Source: Isoetes taiwanensis
Taxonomy: Eukaryota; Streptophyta; Lycopodiopsida; Isoetales; Isoetaceae
Length of the DNA: 64,000 nt
NCBI GenBank assembly: GCA_021234155.1
Contig: JAJEKV010000782.1
Location: forward strand, 28,004 to 92,003
Direction: 5' to 3'
A program made the position numbers and the translations under genes. Under the pieces are notes generated by a model. That model was given only the letters and a program-made list of their open reading frames with translations, was not told the origin of the DNA and searched no databases. Numbering within the stretch: the stretch's first letter is position 1; each line of letters starts with the position of its first letter. Of this stretch, positions 47,621-60,329 are shown one piece after another.

Positions 47621-48434
47621 ATCTATATTGGCTCTTGATCAACTCATGATTACCGGATGGTCATTTAAGCTTGCTACCATGCTAAACCTTCCTTGTCGAA
47701 TGATAACGGCGATGTACAAAACACGTATCAAGTTCAAGCTCCCTCTTTGAAGCGCTTCTTCCGCCTATCCTGAATATCACGAATCCGTGGGGTGACATGA
47801 CTTTAGATCAGGATCCCAGCGGTTTGCCATTCTTCTTGATCCCTATTTGGTTCTTGTCATCAAGTTAACATTGTACCCCCTCTGGATGAAGCGGACCATG
47901 ACTCCGGGAGGATACTACTCACTCATGCACAAACCTCTAGTTGATCAGACTCAAATGCCTTTGTTTTCACCACAAGTGCGGCTCGACCCGACGGTTGCAC
48001 ATACCAAATCAACCTGACGATTCGACTAACCGGGTCTCTCTCCACATTTTAAGAAACGTTGTCAAACTTTTCCCAAAAGTTCAAACATATTTTTGGAGCT
48101 ACAATTCGCCAAACTGATTCCCACTCCATCTAGCAATGACAATACATGCTCAATCCAAATTATCGTGGCATGAAGACCAAAATTGATAAACGATACGATA
48201 ATGCGTCTCTAATGTAAACGTTTTCCATATTTCTATTTCAAGCTCAAATGTGCTTGATTGAAACCATCGAAGTCTTAAGAAATTGTGTGCTTGTTAAGTT
48301 TGTTTTGTGAAACAAATCACGATTCGAGCTGGAGCACTAAATGCGAGGGGCTAAGCAAGGATTCTCACTCTTTGCTTATTTATTTGCAACAACTCAAGAA
48401 AACTTGTGTGGCGGTATGAGTCAACATTTGGTGT

Positions 48435-49800
48435 TTTGTTAAGGAGTCTTATACTTCAGTCCTTGGCTTTACACAACCTGCAGAACCTGTATGTAATTAT
48501 ATCATCCAATTATGTTATAGGTACCTGAAGGGTTAGCAATAAGTGACGTTGTAAAGACACTGCCTAAAGAAGTTTCTGAGAGCTTCTAATGAAACTGAAA
48601 CCGTTGAAAGACGTAAACTTCATGAATCTGGTCCTATAATCTGTTGCTTCTGTAGATAAATTTTTATTGATGTTTGTCTCATTATCATTGTTCTATAATA
48701 GGTGAGGTTGATGATCTAAAGGCATGGAAGACTGTGGTCGTTACTTTTTCTGTAGTGGCGGCAGGAATTGTGGCTCTTGTAGTTGCTCCTTGTTATCTTT
48801 ATCAATTTGTCTATTTGTTCCTGAGAACTGCATTGACATGATTGTTTGTTATTGGTCATGACTGTGGACACAACTCATTTTCAAAAAGCCAAACTTGTGA
48901 GTGCTTAGCGACGGAGTTAGGACTTGATCGAGGTTATGTATCCCTGTTTCAGTATCAGTTTGGCTAACCATTCTTTTGCATTTTTTTTTTCTGATTTTGG
49001 TCGGTAGACATCTTAGAAATGTTGCACAGGTTATGTGTCTAGGTGACTATTCTGCAGTTTTGAGACTCTTAAAGGGCGTCTGTAACACTCTGCCAAGCTC
49101 TTTATAGCCTAATCTTATGCTAATAAACTTGCTGGACCCTGATAGATAACAACTGCTTCTATGATTTTGATTATTCCAAATGCGAAGAATCTAAGAAAAG
49201 GGCAAGAACTAGGGATGCAATTGAACATAGTTCCATGGAATAAGATCTTTGAACAATTGTTATGGCACCTTTAATCTACCTTTTTGAATTATAGAGAATC
49301 AGACATAATGCTCACCATGCTCATACAAACAAGTATTGTCTTTTACCTTTTTTGTTTTGCTTCATGTATGAATGTTTACTATATTCAATGCTTGTTTCAG
49401 GTTGGCAGTAGACATTGCATGGCAACAATTCAGACCTCATATGTATGACAGATCAGGGCCTCTAGGCACGACAGTTATGCTTCGAACAATGGAACCATTG
49501 TGGTGGATTGCTTCTGTAGGTCAATGGTATTTTTGGCATTTTGATGTGAGCAAATACTGTCCTCAAGAGAAAGCAAATCTATACTACATTGTCTTAGTTT
49601 GCATTTGCAATGCAACTTTTATTGACATGGTGTAAACTTGGCAGGTGAGCTTGGCTGTTGTAGCTGCCTTTTCTCTGATTGTGTTGGTACCTTTAATGGT
49701 AGCCCAAGGGCTTAAATGGTGGTTGTTCATTGGCTTGATTTTACTTTTGGATGAGCATATACAGCTTCAATGGACATTTTTGGGTTCGATTCCCAGACGG
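48435..49800 (+). pseudogene. FAD6: Plastid-type omega-6 fatty acid desaturase (FAD6) pseudogene, truncated
   Basis: Exon-like blocks align with FAD6, which introduces the delta-12 (omega-6) double bond into plastid membrane lipids. ESYTSVLGFTQPAEP (48,441-48,488) is followed by a GT-AG intron, then VPEGLAISDVVKTLPKE (48,521-48,571). VDDLKAWKTVVVTF and LFVIGHDCGHNSFSK follow (48,708-48,886; first histidine box HDCGH at 48,857-48,871). IRHNAHHAHTNK holds the second box (49,292-49,330). AVDIAWQQF and WWIASVGQWYFWHFDVSKY come next (49,402-49,550), then VSLAVVAAF and MVAQGLKWWLF (49,645-49,735). A TGA at 48,839-48,841 lies just before LFVIGHDC, where relatives have glycine. Homology stops at about 49,790, before the third histidine box, and the transit peptide exon was not found. 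It is therefore non-functional. Confidence 0.85.
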
Positions 49801-49984
49801 CCTTTCTAAAACTACAATAGAAAAAATGTTATGTATGGAAAACAATACTATGCATTATTCTAGCATTTTTGAAACAATACTACGCGTGGTCTTTAAGTGT
49901 TGTTTTTTTGTAAGAAATACAACAAAAAAACTATATATGTATATGATCAAATACCACTCTATTTAACTTGATTCGATTGAGCAT

Positions 49985-50470
49985 TAGTTTGTATCATACA
50001 TTTTAAGTTGTTAGAAATACTAATTGAAATAATTATATTTCAGTACCATGAAGAAAAATAGAGTAAAAAAAATCACATTAGCAACATTTAAATCAAGATC
50101 GTTTACCACGTTGTGTATTGGTGGTTAATCACTGTAAAACACCATGATCATTATGCGCTTAAAATTACCATGCCAATATATTGAAGAAGATAGATGTAAT
50201 CAAATACTAGTCTAATAAACTTGACATATTAAACAGTAGTACATATCATATAGTTTAAGTCGTTACAGAGACCAATTAAAATTGCCATGTCATAAAACAA
50301 TGTTGTTTTATCACTTTAGAAAAATATGCTGATGAATCGTATAAGAATACCATGTAGTTTAAGTTGTTATAGAGACCAATTAAAATTGCCAGGTCAAAAT
50401 ACCATGTCATAAAACGTTGTCGTCTTATCACCTTAGAAAATGATGTTGATGAACCATATTAGATAACTAG
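49985..50470. repeat. Diverged tandem repeat (about 108-bp unit)
   Basis: AGTTTAAGTYGTTAYAGAGACCAATTAAAATTGCCA starts near 50,258 and again near 50,356. Each copy is followed by CATGTCATAAAACRWTGTYG and TATCAC(C/T)TTAGAAAA...TGATGAA. A weaker third unit (TTTTAAGTTGTTAGAAATAC) lies near 50,001. No coding potential is seen. Confidence 0.65.
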
Positions 50471-50869
50471 ACATGGTTTGTAAACTTTTGAACCCACTAA
50501 CATGTACTGATTTATAAATTTGGTTTTTATAAACAAACCATTAAAAAAAAATCATAATGGTTCAATTTTGGGGGCCTTGTGAAATATGCAGAGGCCCACA
50601 TACCCAACCTAGAGATGGTTATGAACGAGGTATGGGGTGAAGCTCCAAAAAACAGACGAGGATTCAAGGAAGGGAGAATCTAGAACGCATGGAAAGATGA
50701 TTTTTTTAAATATTATGAATTGGTTTATGGCAAGAAATAGGTTACAAACCATTATATTTCTACCTATTTTGCGGAGCATTTGCTCTTCACTTGAAGGGAC
50801 TGGCTTGTTGATTGGATGGGCGTGGCTAGGACCGCCAAAGATCTTGCCAAAACCCTCATTTCGGGGCGT

Positions 50870-51660
50870 TGAGAGGACCCTACAGGGTAAAATCCTCAAC
50901 TATCAAACGGGGACATCGTATTGCAGCCGGAATATTAGAGCCACAGGTTATTCTAGATCGAGATGTTGACACAATAACAAAAGCGATTACTTAAGCATGG
51001 GTTGGAGGAGAAAACTAACCTATTGAATGAAGTAGAACCTTTGGAAGAAAAAGGAGGGATGCATTGAAGGTCATCACCGGATTGAGGGTAGAAAGGATAT
51101 GCTATCCAGAAGATCTGCGGCAGATGCGAGGAAAATAGATGAGACAAAAGCAGAATTTGACAAAATTGTCCCGGGATCCTGGCTGGAAATCAAGTTATCT
51201 TGAGTGTTGAAGTACAAGTTGGAAGACTTGGTTATGAGTAGACATGATAAAGAGCAAGACTCTTCTAAGCTAGAAATTGGTTTGCAGGAAGCAACTAAAG
51301 AAATTGAAAGGCATGAAATCTCAATTGAACAAGCAAAGGAAAAACTTAATTGCATTGAATTGGTTCAGCAAAAGGCATTCTGATTTTGGATTTCATGGGA
51401 GAGCAGGACCTATTGTTCTCAAGACCCGAGGCCCTACCTGGCGTAGGAGCTACTTCTATAGAGCAGTTCATCACATTCGGTTCATGTACATTGTGGCAAA
51501 GGCTTTGGCAAAACTGGTTTGTTGCTGCTAGCTCCATGCAGATGCTTACGCCTCTTACGCTTGTGTTATCTGGTCCATGAAAGATGCATTGCATAAAAGG
51601 TTGCATCAGGATGAGGGCATTCGATTCGGCTTGGTTTCCCTATTTGCGGAAAGGTATGCA
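50870..51660 (+). pseudogene. Coiled-coil exons of an unidentified gene, upstream of the CACTA element
   Basis: A plus-strand frame from ATG 51,099 to TGA 51,381 encodes 94 codons of charged helical sequence (SRRSAADARKIDETKAEFDK, then QEATKEIERHEISIEQAKEK). It has one internal TGA at 51,201-51,203. Further frames follow to 51,660 (RRSYFYRAVHHIRFMYIVAK; DEGIRFGLVSLFAERYALL). Their continuity and direction suggest exons of a larger plus-strand gene, possibly continuing after the CACTA element at 59,385. The family is not recognised. The decayed state and the lack of a clear start make it a probable pseudogene or gene fragment. Confidence 0.4.
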
Positions 51661-51699
51661 TTACTCTCAACTAAATTCATATTTGTTATTGTAATCTGC

Positions 51700-52165
51700 A
51701 TAGTTCTACATGTATGGCTTTCGGGTGCATTGCTATTCCTTGTACATGTATAACTTTTTAGTGTACATACGCAATAGCGGAGGTACATAGGCATATATTT
51801 GCTTGTTTATTGATGCTTTTATTTTTGAGCTTGGACTGCGGATGTATCGGGTTGGTACATGTCTTTAATGGAGTCTACATCTGCAAATAGATGTACATGC
51901 ATTTATCTTTTAGAGTGCATCTGTAGATGGATTCATAAGTATGTGCATTTTTTTACATATATGTGCTTTTTTGGCATAGATCTACATTCCCTAACCTGGA
52001 TATTGGGTACATCTCGGGTACATCTGGGTGCATTGAGGTACCTCTATGTACATTGAGGAACATGTACATGTACATTTGGCTATAGTTAAATGTAGTTACA
52101 TTACATTTGGTACATTTTATGTACATAAAATGTATGCTTGGCCATGAATGTACGATTATATTTCT
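51700..52165. repeat. TGTACAT-rich low-complexity DNA
   Basis: The palindromic hexamer TGTACA and its neighbours GTACAT/ATGTAC occur many times between 51,709 and 52,165, for example GAACATGTACATGTACATTT near 52,060. A similar but denser patch lies at 63,173-63,243. No ORF is supported. Confidence 0.7.
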
Positions 52166-52439
52166 CATTAGTTACATTTTTCATGTTCTTTTATGTCTAT
52201 TGAAATTTAGATCATTTTGTTTGTTTTGCGGATGAAGGTTGTTCCTATCGGAAATGACTTTAATGGGCGATGTTCTTGAGCCATCTGCATCGACTCTCTT
52301 TATAGATTTTCTCGAAAGCATAATGGCGGGGCCAGTAGAGCCCTCAACCTTCCACTCCGGATCACCAATGACATTTCTGATTGCGGTAATAGAACCATCC
52401 TGGCGGTGCCACTACAAGAGAAGGGGTCAATTAGTGTCA

Positions 52440-52860
52440 GTTTTTGTGTCGATTTTTGCCATATAACTACAACTCATAAATTTTTAAAACTGACGCTATG
52501 GGTGACACATACCAGTGGCACTAATGTAGCAATGAGACTGTCACATATATCGTCAGCATCTTTATCACCTATAGTGCCAGTCCCAACGCCATCTGTGACG
52601 TCATAGATAGTGCCACCTATAAAGTCAATTATAGCATCGCCTATAATGTCACCATTAATGGCAGCCATAGGTCCGCTTATAAAATCATATGTAGCATCAT
52701 CTATAGTTTCACATGTAATGTTGTGTGTAAGGTCACTGGTAACGTCATTCATAATGTTAAAACTATTGTCATGGGTAAGGTCATTGGTAGCACCACTCAT
52801 AATGTTAAAACGTTTGTCACTAATTAAGCCATACGCAGTGTCATCTCTAATACCACCCTC
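52440..52860. repeat. CACTA left subterminal repeat array
   Basis: Short units built on GTCA(C/T)..GTAGC/ATAATG recur every 15-30 bp, such as AGGTCACTGGTAACGTCATT and AAGGTCATTGGTAGCACCAC, each followed by CATAATGTTAAAA. The array keeps one frame open without stops on both strands, which explains the long open frames here. It is best read as transposase-binding repeats rather than as a gene. Confidence 0.75.
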
Positions 52861-55844
52861 CAAATGTTGTCTACTTTGTCAATGTCACTGTCATTTTTTA
52901 TCTATTGTTATTAATGGTTGCAATTATCCTATATTATAATGTTTTGGGTGTTGTATCTAGCCCTAGATCCAGCGGCTGAAATCTCGGGAGCTAAGATCTA
53001 ATGTAGGTAAGGGGAAAAGGGGCCTTTTTAGGTGAAGGTGAAGCTTCTCTTTTTTTTTCACCTCCGGTTCTTTTTTCGGGTTTGAAATGGCGACTGAATC
53101 AAACTTAAAGCGGCACCAAAGGAAAGACTTCGAAGATATTTTCTATTTCTAAAAATTATCATTCGGGTTGGAATGTTGCGTCTTTTCTTTTGAAGCAATC
53201 GCCAATGGTTAGGTCTTTTGAATCTTGGATCTCGCCTTGAAGAAAGTTTTTGTCGAAGATTAGAAGACACAAAGGCGCTTATAACATGGAAAATCGTTAA
53301 ATACGGGCATATAAAGTCCACTTTTCTTCCTTTGGTTTTATTTGACCGACGAAGAATCGAAATGGAATAATGCAACATTTAATTTGGATGATCAATGGCG
53401 GCCATCACCGTAGACAAAACAAATTTGGTCTATCCGATCACCGAAATATGCCATCTCAAACAATGGTGAAAATATTGTCTCTGAAGAATCCGGCATATCA
53501 AGTTACGGTGTTGAAAAGCATCTACAGGATGAAGCCGAGGGAGATCTGCAATTGAGCTTTTGGGTAATGTTGTGGTAAATGCTTGATTAAAAGCAGCCAA
53601 GATTATCCGATAGAGTCCATAGAGACTAATATACTTTGAGCTTTGTCGGTTGAATCTGGGAAAGAAAATCGGAACCACGAAGTGGCTTTTACAAGCCTCT
53701 TCTTTCGAACTTCACGATTCGCTTTACAAGCCTCGAGGAGGTGAAAATTTCTTCTTTTCATGTCAATTATACCAATTTAAGGTCCAAAAGCGAGAATAAG
53801 ATTGTTAAGTAAATGAGGTCATTCCTTATAGGCACATTTCTAAATACATGCACCACGGGTTTTGGAGCCGCGTTATTATCTCACGATCATAAAATTCATA
53901 TTAATTCTTGAATGATTAATTTGCGAACCCGGGCTGAAGTTTGAGGAAGCATGAAACTATGGGAATTATTTGGCAAAGTTTGAGATAGCAAGATCCTCGT
54001 TTTTGCACAAGAGTTCTGAGCTTTTGGAGGATCTTCTTAAATTTTGTATGTTTAGAATGCATGTTTTGCAGCATGCCTTTGACTTATAGGTTATGGTTGT
54101 TTTCCTCAAAAGCGCACTCGTGATTGAAACATATAGCGTGATGTCCTTTTGATTACCCTTTTTATAGCTCAAAGGAAATATCGAAATAGAAGAGCTAAGA
54201 GGGAAGGTTGCAGGAGGCTTCAGCGAAGCCAGGCCTCAGCTGTATTGCAGCAGCCGCAATTGCCCTTCTTAAAGTCGCAAGAGGAAGGGGATTTCAAGGC
54301 TAAGCATTGAAACTACACATTGGCATGGCCTCTACCAGGTTCGATTTTTTTCTTGGTTTAGTTTGTTTTATGTTTTCGCAGTTTGTATGAGAGAAAAAGA
54401 GTGACTTATCCTAAGCTCATTTTTACATTCACATGACATTTATTTATGTAGGCAAGGAGTGGGCAGCTTGAGGCTTTTCGAGGGGTATGCAAAGTGTTCT
54501 CGGAGTCCCTATGGCAGGCTTATTATTTGAAGTGATGATCATGTTTGCTTGGGGGGCGAGTTCGGTGCAAAGTGTAGGTAGGGTCTTAGGATGTCCTATT
54601 TTGGTCGAAAAAGAAAAAAAAAAGCGTCATTAGTTGTGAAATGATCCATTCATATTGATGGTCCAAACTATGCAACAATGGAGATGGAAATGAGATCATT
54701 GCCTTTCTAATTTAGAATTTAATAATTATGTGTCATTACCATTCGAAGCAAAATCTTTGAGCGGAAGCATTCGCTTGTGAAAAGGAAGATGCATTGATTC
54801 CTCTAGGAAGAGATAACAACATTGCGAAGCAATTAGAAAGGCGACAAAAGTAATCATCTTAACACGCAGAATCTTCAAAATGGCGGTGCGATGATAATAT
54901 CATCTCATTTGGGTTATTATCATTGTTGTCGGGGCGACTGAAGAAAAGGCTTTACAAAGCATAAAACTAACGGAGGCTCTTGAGCTAAAAAAAGAGGACA
55001 AAAAGTTTAGAGCGCGTCGACTAGAGGATATGGAACTTGGAAAGAATGAGATCACCTTCGAGCTTAACCGCCGAGCAAGGCGGGTTTGTGGTTTTGTCAT
55101 TAAATTATGCCTTTGCATCTTGCCCGACGTTACGGATGTTAGATCCCATGAATAAAGTTACCAGGTAACAAACATATATGTACGATAATTAGCGGTTGGC
55201 CTACAAGCAACCCAATTTGGGCGATCAAAAAATTCTCATCATATGTTGAAACCAGTTTCTTAATGTCATTGCTACTGCAAATATCAGGAGGAGCTCTTGG
55301 CACCAAACATTTTAAAATTAAATAACTTGATGCTTAAATGAGATGCTCCGATTTATAAATTTGAAGGAATGATGAAAATAGACCACATATGTTTCTTTGG
55401 GGTCGGGAGTTAAAGATAAACAAACGATTGCTCAGAAAAATGGCTAGCATGGCTTCAGTTGTTATTCTGGTCATTAACGTGGTTTTACAATTTGTTACAG
55501 ACTTCATGGTTTCTAAAATGATCTTTCTATGTACTTTACGCCCAACCAACTAATTTGTGTTGGATAAGATAATCGGGCTTTTATGGAACTCAACATGTGC
55601 TCCTATATTTTACAAAATTTGTTTCCTTCTTATTATTGTATGTACAATTGATCCTAAGGTCCTTTCTTTCTTCTTTTAAAAAATTTTATGTCTTATGCAC
55701 TCGACTTTTCATCAATAGTGGCAACTATAGGCAAATAATGGTGTTCTTTGACAAACCTTAAATCATTATCTGTACTCTCAAAATTTTCCATTTATGCATC
55801 TCAATAAAGCTATCACATTATTAATGCAACCCCAATAATGTCAT

Positions 55845-55958
55845 GCCATTTTTATGAACATCAACACTTCTATAGTGCGAAGCCATTTTTATGAACATCA
55901 ACACTTCTATATTGCGAAGCCATTTTCATGAACGTCCTTCAACATTTCTATAGTGCGA
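55845..55958. repeat. 37-bp tandem repeat, three units, inside the CACTA element
   Basis: Units GCCATTTTTATGAACATCAA/CACTTCTATAGTGCGAA start at 55,845, 55,882 and 55,919, with a few differences and a small insertion in the third. They are non-coding. Confidence 0.8.
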
Positions 55959-56799
55959 TCTATTTGCAACCACCCTTCTATAACGCAACTTTATTGCAAA
56001 ATATTACATAAAAAAGACTTATAAAGTAACAATTGTAGCATCTCCAACCTATGTGGATATTTGCTTGCTAATCCAAATGAGCGACACTGAACTCATCAAT
56101 TTACTTGCAAGTTTAGTTCACATGGCTCTCTAAGAAATAGCTACGAGTGACAAAATTGACCTATATTATTTGTTCTAATGTAAAGGCAAGAGAATTATAG
56201 GTATATCAACCGTGTTGAAATTGCATCAAGGTCTCCATGATATAAAGCACTATACAAAAATTGAAGCCCAAAATGCACACCATTAAATGCTGCATAAATC
56301 CTATGACGTTGAACCCAATAGCTACCTTATGGCCCGCGAATCTTGCCGGGCATCATTCTATATTCATATAAACGCAGCTAAAGAGAGAGTGACTATAAGA
56401 GATTTAATAAACAACCTCAACAACTCATAGACACGGCCACATGCATTCTACAAGATCACAAAATGATCCAAGGCTGAGAAGTTACTCTACAAGTTCCGAA
56501 AATGGTCCAAAGGCGCAGAAGTTACTTTACGCAAATGCACAAGTTAACAACATTTACATATTTCCAAATTATGCCCAGCAACGCTGGGCACCATTACTAG
56601 TATCACTTGTAAGATCATAGAAACTATTATTTGTGTTTTCTATTGGTGGTTTTTGTGGCCGTATGATGTCTTTTATGAAGTATTACTTGAGTCCATTTGT
56701 ATTTGTACACTAGTGGCTCGGATTGCATTTCATTTTTTTTTTAACACTTTCCCCTTTCAATGGTGTCACATTTTGAACAATGAATATTCAACCATTCAA

Positions 56800-57065
56800 C
56801 GATTATGAACCAAGTTACAGCCTGCATATACATTCTACAAGTCCACAAAAAATATGTAAAGGAATCTTCCTTGTAAAGCTGCAAGTCTACAATCAAGCAG
56901 CTTTTTATTCTGCAAATCCAGACTTACGTGCAAAACTGCAAATTCACAATCAAGCAAGCTAAATAACAAAGAAATCTTACCTGTAAAATTGCTAGTCTAC
57001 AAACAAGCAAGCTATATATTCTGCAAATCCAGATGAAAACCTTACCTGTAAAACTGTGAAATAAA
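56800..57065. repeat. Imperfect repeat block inside the CACTA element
   Basis: A phrase like CTTACCTGTAAAACTGCAAG followed by TCTACAATCAAGCAAGC recurs four times at irregular spacing (about 56,866, 56,928, 56,978 and 57,042), with TATTCTGCAAATCCAGA between copies. From 57,070 to 58,740 there is no recognised gene. Two open frames (57,351-57,656 plus and 58,165-58,551 plus) lack family signatures. Confidence 0.6.
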
Positions 57066-58739
57066 AAATAAGCAAGCAATCCCATTTAAAATCACAAAAA
57101 TTTAGACAGCATGGGATTTTTCCTAAATTTTGTCTGGTTTATGCCCTGTGAGTCTGATGAACATTCTAACCTTCAAAGCATCCTCATCACCATCCGTTTT
57201 AATCATGTCGCTCATATGATTTACCGAATTTAGTTTCTGCAATAATTTCCAGTTTGCAGATCAAAAATCTGCATAAATCAACCTCTAATCTAGTGCAACA
57301 ACTCCTACGCTACAAATAAGAGAAATAACAAGAAGGTTAACTCCTACATTATGGAACAACGCCATAGCCACCGTCTGCCACGACAAGCAAGAAAGAAACA
57401 AGAGAAAACAACAAGAAATCTGTGTTGTGGCTCGTTTAGATCATTTGCCTCGTTCAGATCATATCTCTCATCGTGCCATTTGCAGACATCCCTACAAAAT
57501 CGCAAAACCTACAGAGACGAATCGCATGTCAAAATTCGGCATGTGACCCCTTCCATTTCTATGATCGACGACTTGGAAACCCTATTGACAGCATCGTGTG
57601 GCCGGACCCTAAATCTGGCCGGTAATTTCTGCCATGATATCATTCCTGTTTCTTGACCTCTCCCAGCTTTTCTTCTTGCTCTACCATCCAATACCGACGT
57701 GCATAGCTGCCCTAACGAAGCTGCTTTCGCCTGCAAGAGGCGCCCTAGCAGAGCCGGGTCCTGCTGCCCAAGAACGAACAGGAAGTTTTGCCACATAGGA
57801 AGTTAAAAGTGCTACAAAGTCCGTCGAAATATTTGTAATTGAACGAAGCCGCCCTTTTCTTTTTTTGGGGGTAATTAATTAAGCTAGCATTCTTTTTCGT
57901 TGTAGATGTTGATATTTAGTGCTAGGTTCTAGATAACTATGGAATAGGTAGTTCCTTGACGAGCGACACCTCCACATGTTGCTCATGTGCTAGGAATTTC
58001 GACCCCTAGCAGCTCTAAAAATTTGGTCTAGTTGCACACCAGGAGCTCGCAACCAAAATCTATACAATAATTCCATGTACTTAATCTGAATAACATCTCT
58101 TATATTGTGAGACCTCTTGGGGACTTAAATCTAGGGATAGGATTTTTGTGATCTGACTAGATCCATGTTTGGTGTGTTCCCTACACCTAGATATGTTACT
58201 CAAGTTCAAAGTACAACATTACATCCAGCACTTGCTGGTACTTTGGAGCCAATGTTCAAAAATTGTTTCTTGAATAAAATCCTTTGGAAAGCTACGAGGA
58301 ATTACCATTTGGAGGTTGTCGTTTTGTCCTTTGGAGACCATTTACATTTCCTGAAGGAAGCTGCTTATAGTCTAGTTAACCTAACTCATAGTCAGAGAAG
58401 TTTGCAAACAATTGGAAAGTTTGGATGCTCTTCATGTGGAGTTGAGTTATCATGCTATCGGTCGAAGCACTTATCTAAGCATATATACCGTGGCCATAAT
58501 TTTCCACTTGCACAGCACATGCAAGGATGCATAAATAGTGGAAGAACATGAAGAACTTCTCCCAAAGGTTGGTTGGATACTTGCATGTGGATCTCAAAAT
58601 GTGATTGAGAATAGATTGTTGGTTGCACCCCTTGGTATAAAATGACTTATTTTCGATCGCCTTGAGTACTGGTCACAATTAAAAATTACACACTTGCTTG
58701 ATCCATGCACATCTTTTAAAATTATGAAAATAAATACAA

Positions 58740-59350
58740 TTATTGATACAACAAGTACTAACATTACTTCTGATATTTAAGCAAATAAGATGGCGTACTA
58801 TGGATGGTACAATAAGTGGTATAGGAATTGTCGAAGACGTAGCATCTTTAGCCATATTATTAATATTAGCACTGATAATATCATGATCTTAACTGACATA
58901 AATTCATGGGACAATATTTGGCAATAATGATCGTACTATAGCAACATCTATTGTGGCATATACTATGGCCACACGAGCGTTGACGGAATTTATGACACTA
59001 AAGGTGCTATTATAATTGATACTAATAACACCACCTATAATGTCACTAGTGGGCATTGACACTAGTACTGATGTTATATGTGTAACAACTACTGACACTA
59101 TATTTGATGCTAATAATAACACATGTAATGTCACTAGTGGGCACTGGCACTAATACTGATGCTATATGTGTAACAATTGATGACGCTATAATTGGTGCTA
59201 ATAGCATCATAGCAAAGTTACTGACCCTATGGGTGACACAAAGAGTGAGGCTATAGGTGACACAAATTGTGGCATCTAGAGCACCACTTTTGTATAAATG
59301 TCATCAATAATGTCATAGTATATACATTTCAGTGTTCTACTGACGTTCTG
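58740..59350. repeat. CACTA right subterminal repeat array
   Basis: An 86-bp unit (TGTCACTAGTGGGCAYTG...ATATGTGTAACAA) occurs at about 59,041 and 59,127. Shorter repeats of TGACACTA, GGTGCTA and ATAATGTC fill the rest. The array mirrors the left subterminal array, as expected for CACTA elements. Confidence 0.75.
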
Positions 59351-59384
59351 ATGACACTAATTGACCCCTTCTCTTGTAGTGTGC

Positions 59385-60015
59385 CTCCTCGAACATGGCA
59401 AAGTGAAGTTGAGGAAATTGAGAGGATGGCACTTGAGAAAGCTAAAGCAGTTGCAGGTGCAGAGCCTTCAATGGCTAGCGCGGCAGAAACTCTTTCATCA
59501 CCAAGTGCTAAATTAGTAGTGGAGAAGCTCCTAAGAAAGATTCAGCCTCAAGATCATCCGCATTACCCAGCCCGACCTGTTACGGAAAGAAGCTACAAAG
59601 GACCACAGATCGAGATTTTATCCCGAGAGATACGAGGGGAAGAGGAAGTTGAGTTGGTAGTTGAGTCCACTCCAAAAAGGGAGGCAAAAGAATGCCGTGA
59701 TGGCACTCAAGAGGAAAAAAACAGGCAAAATCTCCAGCAACAAAAAATGTCATCGAAAAGAAAATCTCCGGGGCAAAAAGTGCCACCACCACCAAGAAAG
59801 AGGTATGTCCAAGATGAACTAATTTTGTTAAACATGTTAGATTTATGATAATTAACCACATTTTTGTACATAGGACACAATCACAAAGCCGTGAAGGAAG
59901 GCGATCCCGATCTGGCGAGTGGAACCAGGAAGAGGAAGAGGATCTACAAGCAAATATTGATGTGATAACAAATAAGGTAAAAAGAAATCCACGAGAAGAT
60001 GCTGAAGCGAGGTGA
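59385..60015 (+). pseudogene. Exons of an unidentified gene downstream of the CACTA element
   Basis: The plus-strand frame opens immediately after the CACTA insertion: VPPRTWQSEVEEIERMALEK, then AKAVAGAEPSMASAAETLSS, an acidic stretch (EIRGEEEVELVVESTPKRE), and a basic proline-rich end (KSPGQKVPPPPRKR). A likely intron from 59,803 (AG|GTATGTCC) to 59,872 (TACATAG|G) leads to a second exon, TQSQSREGRRSRSGEWNQEE then EEDLQANIDVITNK. The SR/acidic composition suggests a nuclear protein. The frame continues upstream of the insertion only after a shift, so whether this joins the coiled-coil exons at 51 kb is uncertain. Confidence 0.45.
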
Positions 60016-60329
60016 TGAATTTACAAGGTGAGTAATATACAATTGATTACAATAGATATATTCTTTTGCTAATCTTTGTTGTTTCCTTGTACCGGTTTAG
60101 TGAACCGACAAAAGGTTGGTTCCATTCACTTTATAGGGATCTGTCCTCCTAAGCCGCACCCTCTATCTTTCAAAGTGATGTTGACGAAGTTTGGAAGGCC
60201 GGACTTGACCTCTAAGATGGTAGATGTCTATGGGAGGTAGGCTAGCATTTCAACATATTTATGTTATTTCATTCCCTAAGTCACTCATCTTATGTATTAA
60301 TATGTATTGGATTTTGTGTGCGGTACCTT

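Larger units (their letters stand above)
52410..59381. mobile_element. CACTA (En/Spm-type) DNA transposon, 6,972 bp
   Basis: The ends start CACTACAAGAGAAGGGGTCA at 52,410 and, inverted, end TGACCCCTTCTCTTGTAGTG at 59,381. The TIRs match at 30 of 31 positions. A 3-bp target duplication TGC flanks it (52,407-52,409 and 59,382-59,384). CACTA termini and 3-bp duplications define this superfamily. Both ends carry long arrays of short subterminal repeats (52,440-52,860 and about 58,740-59,350). The interior shows no recognisable TnpD-type transposase. Scattered frames include QRKYRNRRAKREGCRRLQRS (about 54,172), ELKKEDKKFRARRLEDMELG (about 54,983) and a plus-strand 128-codon frame at 58,165-58,551. 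It is probably a non-autonomous or internally replaced copy. The near-identical TIRs suggest a fairly recent insertion. Confidence 0.93.

Noticed and set aside
52474-52939. Two overlapping 110-130-codon frames with regular Thr/Asp/Ile or Ser/Ile/Met repeats
   Set aside because: They are the CACTA subterminal repeat array read as protein. The repeat length keeps frames open on both strands.
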